Shown piece by piece: positions 12,546-22,469 of a stretch of DNA of 64,000 bases. Source of the DNA: Dermacentor variabilis (taxonomy: Eukaryota > Arthropoda > Arachnida > Ixodida > Ixodidae); NCBI RefSeq assembly GCF_050947875.1, contig NC_134568.1, positions 258,551,115 to 258,615,114 of the forward strand, read 5' to 3'. Numbering within the stretch: the stretch's first letter is position 1; the number at the start of each line of letters is the position of its first letter. The notes beneath the pieces were generated by a model, which ran no database searches, was not told the DNA's origin, and saw nothing but the letters and a program-made list of their open reading frames with translations. The position numbers were made by a program, and so were the translations under genes.

Positions 12546-13799
12546 GTAAGTAAACAGTTTTGCATGATGCTGGAATGCAATATAATACATTATTGCGGGG
12601 CCGTGTTATGCAGAATGCCTTACATTGCCCAGGCAAAGTGTATTAATGTCAATCTGAAAAAAAAAAAAACAATTCCCACTCCAGGCAGAAATGCTGTTTA
12701 CTGCTGTGTGCAACAGGGTTTAACGAAAACAACTTGTTCAGAAATAAAGCCACCAAACGAGGAAATATGAAAACTAGATGAAAATTTGTGCAGTTGCATG
12801 TTAAAAATTTAGCACAGCAACAGATGAAGACATAATGAAGGAAGCGCGAGGATGGTTCATTTTGGACACACGAGGCAATATACTTGAAAGATGCATATGA
12901 GCTTACACGTGGAGAAATATTGTTTATGTAGCAGCTAAACTACGAACAGGCCTAGAACACACTGATACAAGGTGTCGAGCATGTAAATCTTATCATGCCC
13001 TTAAGTCAAAGAAACATGGCTGTTTCTCATGAATCGCTACACATGGCTGGCTCACACAACTTAGCCACTTCTATATATGCCTTGTAATTACTAGGTGGTC
13101 TGTATGACATGTGCAAGCTTTAATTATGTACAAGTGCCACGTAGCTGGACAGCACCAAGGTAATGTCGTTTGCCATCGTTTTGAGGAAGTGAAACCAATT
13201 CTTGCATTTTTCCTAATTAGGTAATTAGTTATTAAAGATTATTTAACTGCTGAATTATATTCAAAGCAAAAGTGTCAGTGCGAAAATTGTAGAGCATCCT
13301 GAAAAATTCCCAATCCAGCTTTCTACTGCTCAATAGGTGCAACAAATTTTTTTTTCAGGCTTGAAAGAAGCCAGTGAACACATGCAAGAAGTGCCGTGCA
13401 ACTAACCGCTCGTGCACCTGAACACCGCTTGGCTCCTCCTTTCATGCTTGAAAAAAACTTTTTGAAAAGAATATTTTAGACATCAATTAATTATTATTGA
13501 CTATGTTTTAGGCAAAATGCATGAAATAGTGTGACTGCCACCTCCATTTCCGGCGACATGAATTGACTCCATTTTCATGTCCAAATCCAGCTATACATGG
13601 TGCGTGTTTTGAGCTGGTTCTGTAATTTAGGCTGGTTTTGACTAAATGAAGCTTCGCAACATAATAATGCAGTCAGCCTAAAAAGAAATTGGTACATAAA
13701 CGGTCGCTGTCAGTACTCCATACTCCTTTAACTAAGTGCAAAGTGCTTGTGAGCCAAGAAGTTGGTAGTTCTAAGCAGTATTTCTCATTTTGACCTGGT

Positions 13800-14015
13800 G
13801 TTATAGCCCACTTACTATGATGCCATGCTGCTCCGTCATGCTGGTCCCAGCTTCAATCTAGGCCATGGCAGCTGCCCTCCAATGAGGGTAAAATGCAATA
13901 ACGCTTATGCACTTAGATTCAGGTGTACATTAAAGAAGGCCAGGTTCCCAAAACTTCAGGTTGTGACTTTGGAATGTAAAAGCACATAATTTAATTTTAA
14001 AATCTAAAGGTGCTT
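13800..14015 (+). repeat. second SINE family, tRNA-derived, decayed
   Basis: The order of conserved words (GGTCCCAGCTTCAATCTAGGCCATGGCAG; then a GAGGGTAAAATGCAATAACGC block; CACTTAGATTCAGGTG; ACATTAAAGAA; CATAATTTAATTTTAAA) matches a very common tick/arachnid SINE whose head is tRNA-derived. The head and the middle are eroded or deleted. The minus-strand ORF over it is an artefact. Confidence 0.5.
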
Positions 14016-14500
14016 TATTAGGAGCAGGGGCATCATTTTGAGCTTTTACTGCACTGCCATGGCACCAAGAAGCTCCAAGTAAATAAAAACAATTTCTTAG
14101 ACAATGTACATATCTTGCAAACATTTACAAACACTTCTCTGCATGCACCTCTGTTGCTGTTATATTTAGATCCGTATGCCAAGGCGGGTTATGATGTTAG
14201 AACATGTTTCAAACTTGTTTTTTTTTTACCACTTTAAAGTTGTTGGTTATTTTGCATCTCATTGTGTGTCGAACGCACATTTCAGTGCATCAATTTCTTC
14301 AGAAAGTGCACTCCTCTTTATTTATTTGTGCATGCAAAAAGGGTTCAGAAGAACTGTTTTCTGAAAGTCTGTATAACAAGCAAAAAACAATTCTATGTAG
14401 GCTGCACAAAGAGAAAGGATTGGTTTGTATATATGTTATTTAGTTCTTAAAAAAAGAGGCAGCTGTCAGTATTCTGTTCCAAAGTAAAGATTGCCCCTAC

Positions 14501-14637
14501 CTGGCTCTGCTTCATTTTCCGATGTTGATGGTCCATTCGGGGGCACTCAACTGATAGGCTGCACTTTGGCGATGTCGGGTGTGCTGTCACCAGGCCCAAG
14601 GTCGATCGACATCCTCACCAAAAGTCGAGTCCAAACG
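14501..14637 (-). other. candidate internal exon (splice sites on both sides)
   Basis: On the minus strand, the acceptor TTTCTTTTATAG precedes 14,637 and the donor CAG|GTAGGG follows 14,501, giving a 137-bp exon. Three readings compete. ATG TCG ATC GAC starts a frame, MSIDLGPGDSTPDIAKVQPIS, that hits TGA and then continues coding-like as VPPNGPSTSENEAEP. A downstream ATG gives MDHQHRKMKQSQ, ending in phase 0. The third reading is 5' UTR with an upstream ORF. The splice sites are the strongest evidence; the coding frame is unresolved. Confidence 0.4.
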
Positions 14638-14764
14638 CTATAAAAGAAATATCTCATCATTTTGCTATCAGTTTTGTCATCTTGCGTGTTTCACAAACGG
14701 CCGTCAGTGAAATATTTCGTCACTTGGATATTGAAAGAAATTCAAGCATTTTCTGGCAGCCAAG

Positions 14765-15125
14765 CTGATGATGATGATGTGTGGTGTTTTATGGCGCAAG
14801 GGCCAGGTTTGGCCAAAGAGCGCCATGACAAGTGGTAATGTTGACGATGTATTATGGAAGATGTGACTTGGCTGTAAACTGGCCTAAAAATTGTCGCTGT
14901 AAAGTGCGTAAAATCTACGTGCTATAAAATTATGGCGATGACTAATGACGAATACTATGAACATTAAAATCCATCGTGGAAGAATGATGCAAAATATAAA
15001 ATATATAGGATGGTAAAATTACTTGGAGCACTGCTGCCTCGCAAGAGCCCTTGAAACACAAGGACCTAGAAGCATGTGCTATACGAAAGAGCGATCACAG
15101 CGGCATACTCTGAAGAGAGGACGGC
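14765..15125. repeat. tick-type repeat beginning (GAT)n-TGTGGTGTTTTATGGCGC
   Basis: It starts with a GAT trinucleotide run and the phrase GGCGCAAGGGCCAGGTTTGGCCAAAGAGCGCCA. Shorter versions of this phrase occur near 9826, 28,490, 30,920, 46,380 and 53,240. It looks like the 3' end of a LINE or SINE family in minus orientation. The far boundary is estimated. Confidence 0.45.
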
Positions 15126-16144
15126 AGCCAAGCTGAATACACAGTAAATGGAGAACATTAAAGAGCAAATGCAGTTGTCACATTAGATTGATCAAGTACA
15201 GCAGAAATGGAAAACAAATCAGTGATACTGTGTCTGTTGGCTTTGAATGCAAGAAACGTAAAAACAGGAACTTGCAGCCACGCCACTTTGAATTTCCCGC
15301 GTTAGCTACACCTCACAAGTTTGGCATCGTCCGGTACTCGGGGATAGTAACCGCTTAAAATAAAGATGAACGAGCGTCGGCATAAATTAACAGGATACTT
15401 AACCAGGCAATATTGGCGCATAAAACAACTCAAGTAGCGAAGCTACTGTCAATTACCCGATGACGTATCTCCGGGCGGTGCGGTTTGGGCGAACAATTCA
15501 AAAAGGAATGAGAGTTTCACTTGTTTCACGCCTACTAAGCTAAGACAGAACTTGAGTTTCTTACTGAACTATACTGGATATTTACGCTCCGAATAAAACG
15601 CTGGAAATTTTCTTACGTCACATTGCATACGCATGAAAGTGAGGGAATTGCTTTTGTTGTATTGTGCCCAGACGGCATGTAGCAGCTACCACTCTCATGC
15701 AACAAAAGCATGAAAGTGGTACTCGTGACACCGAAAACAAACATAAACAGCGCCAATGTTACGCCCTTTGGAGTTGGAACTAAGCACGATCAAGCCAGTT
15801 AGTTTTCTAGCTTTCATAACGCCATGAACACGACCAAACATCGAGCGAAACAACTCTCTGCTCTCGAAAACTGTTACCGCTTGTATTTATATACCCATCG
15901 CTGCCACAAGAAAAAGTCAATGGGCTAGCTGTCCACAAGCCGCAGATTAGACAGACAGCAACATATTACGGTAACGTAAAACAATTTCCACGCTGACTTA
16001 GCAGCCGCGGTGTGCTCTAAGTGCCAAAGTTCTCGTTTGCCGCTCGAAATTCACACCATGATGACGGGCGCTGCATCTTTCACATGAAATATTGCACGCT
16101 TTGCTCCGGAGCTCAATAGAAGGACGAAACGCATTTGCACGTAC

Positions 16145-16410
16145 CTGAAATCCGCATGCCGGAAACCCGTCGACGCTTCCGAGAACGGGGCGCACAGCCA
16201 TACACACCCGTACGGCGGCTTGACTTGGACGTGAGGCACTTCTATCAAACATTTCACATGCGACAAGTTTCACACCGATTGCGCGAACACCAGAAAATGA
16301 CGCAGACCGCATTGCGACGCCGAGCAGACGTGCATCCACCGATGAGCTATGTGCGCGGATTGCAGAGAACAAAACCATACAAAACGTTAGGCGCGAGAAG
16401 ATGGCGGCTC
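16145..16410 (-). other. candidate first exon of a minus-strand gene
   Basis: The minus strand has GCCGCCATCTT at 16,408-16,398, a motif often found at transcription starts of TATA-less promoters. A consensus donor, TTTCAG|GTACGT, follows position 16,145. An ATG at 16,378 opens 78 codons (MVLFSAIRAHSSSVDARLLG...) rich in Arg/Ser/Ala and poor in acids, like a mitochondrial leader. They end in phase 0 at the donor. Joining to 14,637 then gives a stop after 16 codons. A second ATG (at 16,266) also reads through the splice. The exon is plausible but the protein is not established. Confidence 0.4.
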
Positions 16411-16500
16411 TCGTAGCGGAGACGAAGCGGACGAAGCAATGACGCGCGAATGAACGTTGCCAACCGTTGGTTCCGCGTTATGCCGGCGATGGCGGCTTTA
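16380..16500. promoter_or_regulatory. CpG-rich promoter-like region with two ATGGCGGC boxes
   Basis: AAGATGGCGGC at 16,398-16,408 and GATGGCGGC at about 16,489-16,497 match the YY1-type element found near starts of TATA-less genes. The surrounding sequence is CpG-rich compared with the AT-rich DNA on either side. The donor at 16,145 suggests transcription towards lower coordinates; plus-strand transcription is not excluded. Confidence 0.35.
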
Positions 16501-16984
16501 GTGGCGTGTGTTGCGGCTGTCTAATTTTTTATTCCTTTTCCCCAAACAGTATAGCTAAGATCAGTTCTTTGAATTTTTAACTGTGTCGTTTGGCATTATC
16601 TTTGTCTTTTTATGTTATTAAGCGGCCAATTATGGCCTCCCAGGTTCGCGCGCGCCAGCTTCGCGCGCAAATCTCAGAGGCCATAAGACAACTCAGGAAA
16701 TGCCGTTCTTGTCGTTGTTAACGTTTCATCATCGTTTCTTCAACTGAGATAGAGAGGTAGTGTCCCTTTTCCCGGGTTTGGGAGGGGGCGATCAAGACGG
16801 CATCGCTCAGCGGGGGGCGGGGGAATGGGGTTGGTGTTGGTTCTTATCGCGAAATTCGTGAATCCTGCGATTTTTTTATAACGTAAGCATTTCTATACTT
16901 ACCCAACAAGAAAAACCATCCGTCCATCAGTCCGTACCGCACGATATCTTTCAAAATAGAACCCGCAGCAGCGAGTGAATTCAC

Positions 16985-17206
16985 CTACGTGCTAGCTCTC
17001 GCTTCAACGCGACCGAAGCGGCGAAAACACTGCGCTCACGAAGCTTTCAGCTTATGCCGCACTATGCGCTTTTCGCAGATCACATTCAAGATAGGTGTAC
17101 GCGCGTCTGTTTTCAAAGCGAAGTAAACGGTGAGAACACAGCGCGTGAAGTTTTCAGCAGTGGGCACACTCTGTCCACAATGCAGTTCGCTTTCAAGATA
17201 CGGTTC
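16985..17206. repeat. two imperfect ~110-bp direct repeats
   Basis: Repeat 1 (about 16,985-17,097) and repeat 2 (about 17,098-17,206) share, in order, CGCTTCAACGCG/GTTTTCAAAGCG, GGCGAAAACACTGCGC/GGTGAGAACACAGCGC, GAAGCTTTCAGC/GAAGTTTTCAGC and the end TTCAAGATA.GGT. They are similar to an abundant tick repeat of unknown nature, which is recollection. Confidence 0.5.
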
Positions 17207-17863
17207 GCACGGTCGTGCCACAAGCAGCCGCCGCCGCAGAACGGTTGATAATGGTTCGACGCGGATGAGGAGGGCTAAAGAGCGATACCGGCTCAAAACG
17301 AACGGAACGTCACCAGCGCGCCTGGCCCCGTCACCTGCAGTACTTTGCTTGCGCCGCCGACCAGAGCAGCTCGTGTCGCCGCAGCGCTGTCGCTTATACT
17401 TGTCGGATCAAGTCTCATAACATTAATAACGACATGGACTGCGTGTAGATGAGGAAGAGTCACAATGCTCACGCACACTTAGACAAATGCGAGAGGAGTT
17501 CCTGTGTGATTTTTTTTTACCGGAAATGTGCAGTCAGCGGTGGGACCCAGAGGTGACAATGCCTGTAAGAGGGGTGCCAAACTTTTTTTTTTTTGTGAGA
17601 GTCTTGCCCAGCTCCCAAAGATCGGCTCAAGCTAAGACTTGCTGATGGCTGTATGTGTGTGTTTTTTTTTTGTCGCATGCCCTCGAATCGCCACGAATCC
17701 TACAGTGTAATGACATTAGAGCAGTATTCACGTCCAAAGGGAAATGCAGCCGGTAATTGGGCTGCCTAAGGTTTGCGGCCCGGCGGCAGCTGCCCTCCCG
17801 TCCCTCGTTTCCGTTGACAAGTTAGGGGGAGGGGTCTAGAGCAATGTTACACCTCCCTCCCCA
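17207..17863. other. no gene recognised
   Basis: Mixed sequence with several T runs (17,511, 17,583, 17,664). Short ORFs are present but unsupported. Confidence 0.5.
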
Positions 17864-18017
17864 CAGTGGCGTAGCCAGAAAATTTTCTCGCGTGAGGGGG
17901 GGGGTCCCAATTGACCGTGGAGGGGGAAGGAACGGGGCCATTGCCATAGCACCAAAAATTTTACTGTTAGTGAGCGTTACAAGTGCCCGGCGTGCCCCAC
18001 TTGGCTGCGCCGCTACT
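17864..18017. mobile_element. MITE with CAGTGGCGTAGCCAG terminal inverted repeat
   Basis: The left end CAGTGGCGTAGCCAG (17,864) is matched by a decayed inverse end, CTTGGCTGCGCCGCTACT, at about 18,000-18,017. G-rich and C-rich arms lie inside. CAGTGGCGTA ends are typical of non-autonomous hAT-type elements in many animals. No transposase is present and the target-site duplication is not clear. Confidence 0.55.
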
Positions 18018-18124
18018 AGCCCCCCACCCCCCCGCAATCGGCGCAAATCGAGCTATTAGAACGTGCATGACACGTATGCATGACATAACATGAATGACAT
18101 GCGGCGAAGCTAGCATGGATGTCG

Positions 18125-19060
18125 TCACATCATCATCATCATCAGCTTATTTTGACGTCCTCCAGCGATCTCCAATACCCCTGTCTTGTGCTAAGTGGTT
18201 CCACGTGTCTTCAGGTTTCCCAATTCCATCACGTCCACATTATTCTTTGCCGTCCTCGACTGTGCTTCCCTTCCCTTAGCACCCATTCTGCAACTCCAAT
18301 AGACCAGCAGTTCTCGCCCTTACGCATTGCAATGTCTGCCCAGCACGACTTTTTCCTCTTAATGTCAACCACAATATCAGCTATCCCCGTCCGCTCTCTA
18401 ATCCACATCGCTGTCTTCCAGTCTATTATCGTCATGCCTAATAATTTTCATTCCATCGCTCGTTGCGCGGTCCTCAACGTCTTCCCAAGCTTCTTTAGTA
18501 ACTTCCAAGTTTCGGCCCCATACGTTAGTAACGGTAGAAAGCAATGGTTAGCAGTAAGCTCCCTGGTCATGATTTAGTAATGCCTGCCGTAATCTCTCCA
18601 GCTAATTTCTTATTTTTGTTAATTTCCTTGATGAGAGGCCCCTGCGAGTAATTAACCTCAATAAACGTATTTCTGCGCAGGTTCTAGAGGCTGACTGCCG
18701 ACCATGACATTCGTTCTCTCGCCAGGCGGCGGAACATTACTTTTCTGCATACTAACTTTCAATCAGACTCTTACGCTTTCTTCGACAAGGTCCTCAAACG
18801 TTTGTTGCAAATAGTCTGCAGCGTTGCTGAGTATGCCAATGTCATCTACAAACCGTAAGTTGGTGAGCTATTTACCGTTAGCCCTCACTTCTAACCATTC
18901 CCAGTCGAACTGGTTGCACACCTTTAAGTATTCAGTGATAGCATTGTAAATATTTTGCCATTGATCATATGAAGCCTTTTGCAGATATCTGGCTATGCAA
19001 AGTCTGCGCGTTAGTGTCATCCGTTCGATATCAATATTCGTTTGAAACTTCATTTTTGAC
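18125..19060 (-). mobile_element. RTE-clade LINE, 3' fragment, degenerate
   Basis: On the minus strand it ends in an (ATG)n tail (ATC copies at 18,128-18,142). Upstream lies a broken frame containing MWIRERTGIADIVVDI and WVLREGKHSRGRQR. These match the C-terminal region of the plus-strand RTE element at 21,553-21,879 (VWIREQVGTADILIDI, WVGREGKCSRGWQ). Further upstream are weaker RT traces. Stops and frameshifts are frequent. The 5' end is truncated near 19,060. Confidence 0.7.
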
Positions 19061-19204
19061 CACTGTTCGGAGCCAGTGCGCTGCTGCCTAGATGTCCCGA
19101 TCTAATCATTCCAGCTACCTAATTCAAGCGCAGGTAGCGCGCGTTTCATGTATAGCCAATATCAACGCCTTAACTGGCAATGTTCATTTATCATATACTG
19201 TAAG

Positions 19205-19390
19205 CTTGTTCACTTACTCCCTTATAATTAGGGTGTAAATTAGAAAGACTGGGGTGTTCCAAGGGTGTTTTCTTGTTGAACACCCTTTTCCGTTAAAAAA
19301 GGGCGTTTCAAGGGTGTTTACAAGGGTGAAAAGATGAATACACCCGCAATACACCCATAAGGGTGTGAAAATTTTAAGAGTGTAGTACAT
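19205..19390 (-). mobile_element. second ACACCC/GGGTGT palindromic element
   Basis: Alternating GGGTGT and ACACCC words in about 185 bp. It ends at GGGTGTGAAAATTTTAAGAGTGTAGTA, the inverse of the start of 6912-7190. It lies exactly between the two opposed RTE fragments. Confidence 0.55.
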
Positions 19391-19585
19391 ACCTACGCTC
19401 CAACATCCAGCCACGATGATGATGAAGTAGATCAGTTTTATTAAAATGTTGAATTAGCGATGAGAAAAGTGCAAACTCAGTATACTGTACTAATGGGCGG
19501 CTTCAATGCAAAAGTGGGGAAAAAGTAAGCTGTTGAACAAACAATTGGCAACTACGGCGTCAATTCTAGGAACACTAGAGGAGAG

Positions 19586-20542
19586 ATGCTGGTAGAATTC
19601 GCAGAAAGGAATAAGCTGCGAATGATGAACACCTTTTTCAGGAAGCGTAGCAATAGAAAGTGCACCTGGAAAAGCCCTAGTGGTGAAACAAGAAGTGAAA
19701 TTGATTTCATACTTTCTGCCCATCTCAGCATAGTGCAGGATGTAGAAGTGACGGGTAGGGTAAAGTGCAGTGATCATAGGTTAGTGAGGGCCAGGATTCA
19801 CCTCAATTTGAAGAGAGAAAGAGTAAAATTAGTCAAGAAGAACCAGGCCTACCTAGAGGCAGTAAGGGTAAACGCGGACGAATTCAGGCTGCTACATGCA
19901 AACAAATATTCAGCCTTAGAACAGATAGATGAAGATGACATAGAGGTAATGAATGAAACCGTAACTAGGCTGGCTTCAGAGGCAGCAGTTGAATTGGGAG
20001 GCAAGGCACCAAGGCAACCAGTAGGCAAGCTCTCACAAATAACAAAGGACCTAATAAAGAAACGACAACGAATGAAAGTACCCATCTCAAGAGATAAGAT
20101 CGAATTAGCGGAACTGTCAAAACTGATCAACAAGGTGAAAACAAGGGTTATTCGAAATTATGACGTGAGAAAGGCTGAAGAAGCCGTAAAAATTGGACGC
20201 AGCCTGAAATCGGTGATAAGGAAACTTCGCATAGGACAAACCAAGATGTATGCACTGAAAGATAAGCAGGGTAATATCATCAGCAATCTCGAAGGTATAG
20301 CAGCAGCAACGGAAGAATTCTATACTGACCTGCACAGTACCCAGAGGAGTCAGAATGCCTCCATTCGAAGTAGAAATGAACAGGATACAGAAACTCCTCC
20401 TATAGCTAGCGATGAGGTCAGAAGGGCCTTGCAAGACAAACGCGTAAGAGCGGCAGAAGATGGAATAACGGTCGATTTAATCAAAGATGGAGGAGACATA
20501 ATGCTTGGAAAACTGGCGGCTCTCTTACGAAGTGTCTATTGA
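19586..20542 (+). pseudogene. RTE endonuclease C-terminus and linker (318 codons open)
   Basis: The longest open piece of the element. Residues 1-70 finish the endonuclease: SEIDFILS is the catalytic/structural block and SDHRLVRA is the conserved Ser-Asp-His motif that closes the active site. Residues 75-310 are the charged linker before the reverse transcriptase, ending RVRAAEDGITVDLIKDGG, which is the start of RT motif 0. A frameshift at about 20,540 separates it from the RT core. The upstream part of the domain is disrupted by a stop, so no active enzyme can be made from this copy. Confidence 0.75.
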
Positions 20543-20819
20543 CTGCAAGGGTCCCAGAAAACTGGAAGAATGCAAACATTATACTAATCCACAAAAAAGG
20601 GAGACGTTAAAGAATTGAAAATTATAGGCTCATTAGCTTACTCCCAGTATTATATAAAATATTCACCAAGATAATTTGCAATAGAATAAGGGCAAGACTG
20701 GACTTTAGCCAATCAAAGGAACAGGCTGGCTTCAGGAAGGGATACTCTACAGTGAACTACATACATGTCATTTTAATCAGGTAATCGAGAAATCCGCCGA
20801 ATACAATCAGCCTCTCTAT

Positions 20820-21644
20820 ATGGCTGTCATAGATTACGAAAATGCATTTGATTCAGTAGAGATACCAACAGCTATAGATGCATTACATAATCAAGAAGTA
20901 CAGACCGCTTACGTAAATATCCTGGAAAATATCTACATATATTCCACAGCTACCTTAATTCTCAAAAAGAAAAGTAGGAAGATACCTATAAAGAAAGGGG
21001 TCATACAAGGAGACACAATCTCTCCAATGCTGTCCACTGCGTGCTTGGAAGAAATGTTCAAGCTATTAAACTGGGAAGGCTTAGGAGTAGTAATCGACGG
21101 CGAATACCTCAGCAACCTTCGGTTTGCCGATGACATTGTTCTATTCAGCAACACTGCAGACGAGTTACAACAAATGATTGAGGACCTTAACAGAGAGAGT
21201 GTAAGAGTGGGTTTGAAGATTAATATGCAGAATACAAAGATAACGATCAATAGCCGGGCAAAGGAACAAGAGTTCAGGGTCGCCAGTCAGCCTCTAGAAT
21301 CTGTGAAGGCGTACGTTTACCTATGTCAATTACTGACAGGGAACCCCGATCCTGAGAAGGAAATTCACAGAAGAATAAAAATGGGTTGGATCGCATACGG
21401 CAGACACTGCCAGCTCCTGACTTCAAGCTTACCATTATCATTGAAAAGGAAGGTATACAATCAGTGCATTTTACCAGTGCTGTCATATGGGTCACAGACT
21501 CGGAGACCGACAAAGAAGCTTGAGAACAAGTTGAGGAGCGCGAAAAAAAGCGATGGAACGAAGAGTGCTAGGTATAACGTTAAGAGACAGAAAGGGAGCG
21601 GTTTGGATCAGAGAGCAAGTGGGTACAGCCGATATTCTAATTGA
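20820..21644 (+). pseudogene. RTE reverse transcriptase core (274 codons open)
   Basis: RT palm motifs appear in order: DYENAFDSVE (motif A, with the first catalytic Asp), GVIQGDTISPMLST (motif B) and LRFADDIVLF (motif C, with the catalytic Asp-Asp, about residues 101-110). The thumb follows (GLKINMQNTKI). The frame then shifts into the 108-codon C-terminal piece at 21,553-21,879 (MERRVLGITLRDRKGAV..WAGHVIRRLD), which is diagnostic for RTE elements. Finger motifs upstream (IENYRLISLLPVLYKIFTKI, 20,615-20,680) are in another frame. Catalytic residues survive but frameshifts do not permit a full protein. Confidence 0.8.
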
Positions 21645-21912
21645 TATTGAGAGAAAGGAATGGCACTGGGCAGGTCATGTAATTCGCAGATTAGATAACC
21701 GTTGGACCATCAGGGTGACAGAATGGGTAGGAAGAGAAGGGAAGTGCAGTAGAGGATGGCAGAAGACTAGGTGGAGCGATGAAGTTAGGAAATTCGCGGA
21801 CGCTAGTTGGAATCGGTTGGCGCAGGACAGGGGTAATTGGAGATCGCAGGGAGAGGCCTTCGTCCTACAGTGGACATAAAATGTGGTGAGAATGATGATG
21901 ATGATGATAGAT

Positions 21913-22436
21913 CTCTTCTCGGGGGAGATAACTGTGCTGGAGAAGAACGAGCAGTAGGCATTGCTTCGAGAAAGACGACGATAATGAGTTGCTCGAAGCC
22001 TTGTGCCTGTATTGCCTGAGTTGTGTGAGTTCACCATGTAACACACATGCAGTATCTTAGCCGACGCCTCCAGGAAGTAACCCTGAACATCCACTTCGCC
22101 CGTCCTTGTTCTCTTTACACAACACGCGGCACTCGAGCACGTCACACGAGGTTGCAGAAGTCAATAGCGCGTGACAACTTTCGAGGTGTCAGGAGACGTG
22201 AGCCGGTGACTGCATCGTCGACGCCGTTAATTACTTGTTTGGCAGGATAGCCGGGACAGACGTATCTAGCGAAGGAACAGGGGGTGGGAAAAAAGGCAGT
22301 CACCCCTGCATTGCCTGAGCTGCCTGAGCTCAGGCAATACAGGCACAAGGCTACGAACAACTCATTGTCGTCGTCTTTCTCGAAGCAATGCCTACTGCTT
22401 GTTCTTCTCCAGTACAATTATCTCCCCGGAGAAAAG
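21913..22436 (-). repeat. gypsy-type 3' LTR with an inverted copy of its first ~108 bp
   Basis: Reading the minus strand, internal sequence ending CGGGGAGATAAT passes into TGTACTGGAGAAG near 22,418. This looks like a polypurine tract followed by the TG of an LTR. The LTR body continues to about 22,025. The last part, 21,913-22,020, is a near-perfect inverse of 22,329-22,436 and includes the same polypurine/LTR junction (GGGGGAGATAACTGTGCTGG). The segment is thus an LTR closed by a mirror image of its own start. Its body matches 4,654-4,946. Confidence 0.6.
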
Positions 22437-22469
22437 GAGCCGTCTCGGCGACTTACGGGCAGGATCGCA

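Larger units (their letters stand above)
9384..14500. other. intron-like or intergenic AT-rich DNA with decayed SINEs
   Basis: No ORF here has recognisable domains. The stretch contains at least four tRNA-derived SINE relics (listed separately) and a short tick-type fragment around 9826-9870 (AAGGGCATCTTTGGCCAATGAGCGCC). It may be the intron between the exon candidates at 14.5 kb and 9.4 kb. Confidence 0.4.
19391..21905 (+). mobile_element. RTE-clade LINE, 5' truncated, with ATG-repeat tail
   Basis: A plus-strand non-LTR element. The 5' end begins inside the apurinic-like endonuclease domain: YTPTSSHDDDEVDQFY, then MGGFNAKVG (the usual MGDFN has D to G). A reverse transcriptase and the characteristic RTE C-terminal region follow, and it ends at CCTACAGTGGACATAAAATG plus an (ATG)n tail at 21,893-21,909. 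Frameshifts near 19,530, 20,540-20,610, 20,780 and 21,550 and a stop in the endonuclease mark it as inactive. It is much better preserved than the copy at 18.1-19.06 kb. Confidence 0.85.

Noticed and set aside
13930..14124. 64-codon minus-strand ORF
   Set aside because: It overlaps the 3' body of a decayed plus-strand SINE and has no coding support.
22142..22417. Coding gene within the LTR (91-codon minus-strand ORF)
   Set aside because: The frame is not maintained in the related fragment at 4,654-4,946 and the region lies in an LTR.
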